Shown here one piece after another: positions 63,101 through 64,000 of a stretch of DNA of 64,000 bases. Source of the DNA: UBA8106 sp964569695 (GTDB lineage Bacteria; Acidobacteriota; Vicinamibacteria; Vicinamibacterales; UBA823); assembly GCA_964569695.1 (NCBI GenBank), contig CAZMUA010000016.1, positions 1 through 64,000 on the forward strand. The letters are read 5' to 3'. Each line of letters starts with the position of its first letter. Within the stretch, counting starts at the first letter, position 1. The notes beneath the pieces are model-generated. The model saw only the letters and a list, made by a program, of their open reading frames with translations. It made no database searches and had not been told where the DNA came from. A program made the translations under genes and the position numbers.

Positions 63101-64000
63101 TCACTCGAAGTACTTCTGCACGATCCAATCCGGTTGCCACTGATCCGGAAATCGGTCGGCATCACTCAGGTCAATTGTGGCTGGTTCCGGTGATGGAACG
63201 GTAAGTGCTTGAGTATCTCCGAGTTGGTGCTGCCAATTTCTTAATAAGGCCGTGAGGTAGTCGATGCGCTCTGAGTAGACTTCGTCGTTAGCCAAGTTAT
63301 GGAGTTCATCCGGATCGGCTTGTAAATCGAACAGTTGCGTATGATCAATCTGAGGGTACCGAATGAGTTTGTATCGATCGTCGCGCACGGCGCGTGCCAC
63401 ATCACGATATGCCAAAAACAGGGAGTCTCGAATTGATTCCTGTGTGCCCTGCCAGAGGCTCGACAGGTCGTGTCCATCGATCGCGTCGAGTGGAGGGGTG
63501 TTCGTGAGCCTACTGATGGTCGGTACGAGATCGAAAAGATAAGTGAGTGCTGTAGTTTCGCCGTGGGGGACGTCCGGGCCGACAATGATCAGAGGGCTTT
63601 GCTGGCTATGTTCGTACACGGACTGCTTACCGAGCAGCCCATGTGAACCGACAGCGAGTCCATGGTCAGCGGCGTAGATGACATACGTGTTGTCGGCGTG
63701 ATTTGACTCGGCGAGGCCATCGAGGATGCGACCGACTTCAGCATCGAGATGGGAGATGAGCCCGTAATATTCGGCTAATTGTTCCTGGATCACCTCCGGG
63801 GTCCGCGGCCAACCGGCCAGTCGTTCATCGCGACCCGTTAGGTCGCTGTCGCTATTATTGAAAGGATGTTGCGGTAAGAAGTTTGTTGGGAGTGGAGGCG
63901 GATTTTCGTAATACTGATTCCGATACGGGACGGGTGGCTGTCGCGGATCGTGCGGTGCGGTAAAAGCGACATAGGCATAAAATGGCGCCTCTTCCTTATA
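63101..64000 (-). CDS. Sulfatase, C-terminal part (5' end beyond the window)
   Basis: The frame is open from the right edge to a stop at 63101, giving about 299 residues. It begins in the middle of a sulfatase: AYVAFTAPHDPRQPP (metal-site His), EYYGLISHLDAEVGRILDGL and YAADHGLAVGSHGLLGKQSV (Asp-His pair near the active site), then LFDLQADPDELHNLAND. This ending is typical of N-sulfoglucosamine or choline-sulfatase-like members. The formylglycine site would lie to the right of the window. It is the second sulfatase here, and it faces the FKBP gene. Confidence 0.92.
   Translation of the reverse strand, partial: YKEEAPFYAYVAFTAPHDPRQPPVPYRNQYYENPPPLPTNFLPQHPFNNSDSDLTGRDERLAGWPRTPEVIQEQLAEYYGLISHLDAEVGRILDGLAESNHADNTYVIYAADHGLAVGSHGLLGKQSVYEHSQQSPLIIVGPDVPHGETTALTYLFDLVPTISRLTNTPPLDAIDGHDLSSLWQGTQESIRDSLFLAYRDVARAVRDDRYKLIRYPQIDHTQLFDLQADPDELHNLANDEVYSERIDYLTALLRNWQHQLGDTQALTVPSPEPATIDLSDADRFPDQWQPDWIVQKYFE

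Overview
This 64 kb window is a bacterial chromosomal segment of moderate GC content, about 50 genes packed with short gaps. No gap between genes exceeds about 180 bases. I see no rRNA, tRNA, CRISPR array, insertion sequence, phage gene, or recognisable transcription regulator. Secreted proteins dominate: Sec signals, lipoboxes and twin-arginine (Tat) leaders precede most enzymes. The family mix is DUF5916/CBM9 beta-barrel, PQQ dehydrogenase, S9, M28 and M61 peptidases, GH127, GH172, sulfatases, LVIVD and BNR/VPS10 propellers, CehA-type metallohydrolase and Gfo/Idh/MocA with Tat leader. That mix resembles heterotrophic Acidobacteriota (Vicinamibacteria-like) or a similar environmental Gram-negative lineage. 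This is inference from gene families, not a marker-gene assignment.

Layout. 1-7.7 kb (minus strand): a secreted NHL-repeat protein interrupted by an in-frame UGA, downstream of a formate dehydrogenase operon (alpha, beta, gamma, FdhE). The alpha subunit is a selenoprotein whose Sec UGA is followed by a SECIS-like hairpin. 7.8-10.3 kb (minus): HupE/UreJ-like membrane protein, MBL-fold hydrolase and SnoaL-like lipoprotein in one tight operon. 10.4-19.1 kb: DUF5916 barrel, exported sugar-dehydrogenase-like oxidoreductase, secreted MetX-like acyltransferase/hydrolase, DsbD-N-like protein, S9 peptidase. 19.1-23.7 kb (minus): an operon of exported AhpD-like protein, second MBL hydrolase, RraA-like protein, cupin and M28 peptidase. 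23.8-29.8 kb: a circularly permuted DAAO-type flavoenzyme, PQQ dehydrogenase, ABM monooxygenase, a lipoprotein zincin and a membrane HExxH protein. 29.9-35.5 kb: amino-acid permease, Rieske oxygenase, two VOC proteins, Tat-exported HisC-like aminotransferase.

35.5-44.7 kb is carbohydrate-directed: GH127, sulfatase, GH172, CehA-like hydrolase, with pyruvate kinase between them. 44.7-50.5 kb (plus) is the most novel-looking set: a sterol-desaturase-type hydroxylase, a GH3-type acyl-adenylating amide synthetase and an enolase-superfamily epimerase with overlapping or abutting reading frames, followed by a GT-C-like polytopic protein. Together they suggest a pathway that makes and epimerises an N-acyl amino acid or peptide-like conjugate.

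50.6-57.6 kb includes a dienelactone hydrolase, a Sel1-repeat protein, and a 3-hydroxyanthranilate branch (2-aminomuconate deaminase, 3-hydroxyanthranilate dioxygenase, ACMS decarboxylase) followed by an LVIVD lipoprotein and an NSS-family Na+ symporter. 57.7-63.1 kb is a run of exported BNR/VPS10-like protein, M61 peptidase and FKBP lipoprotein. The right edge cuts a second sulfatase.
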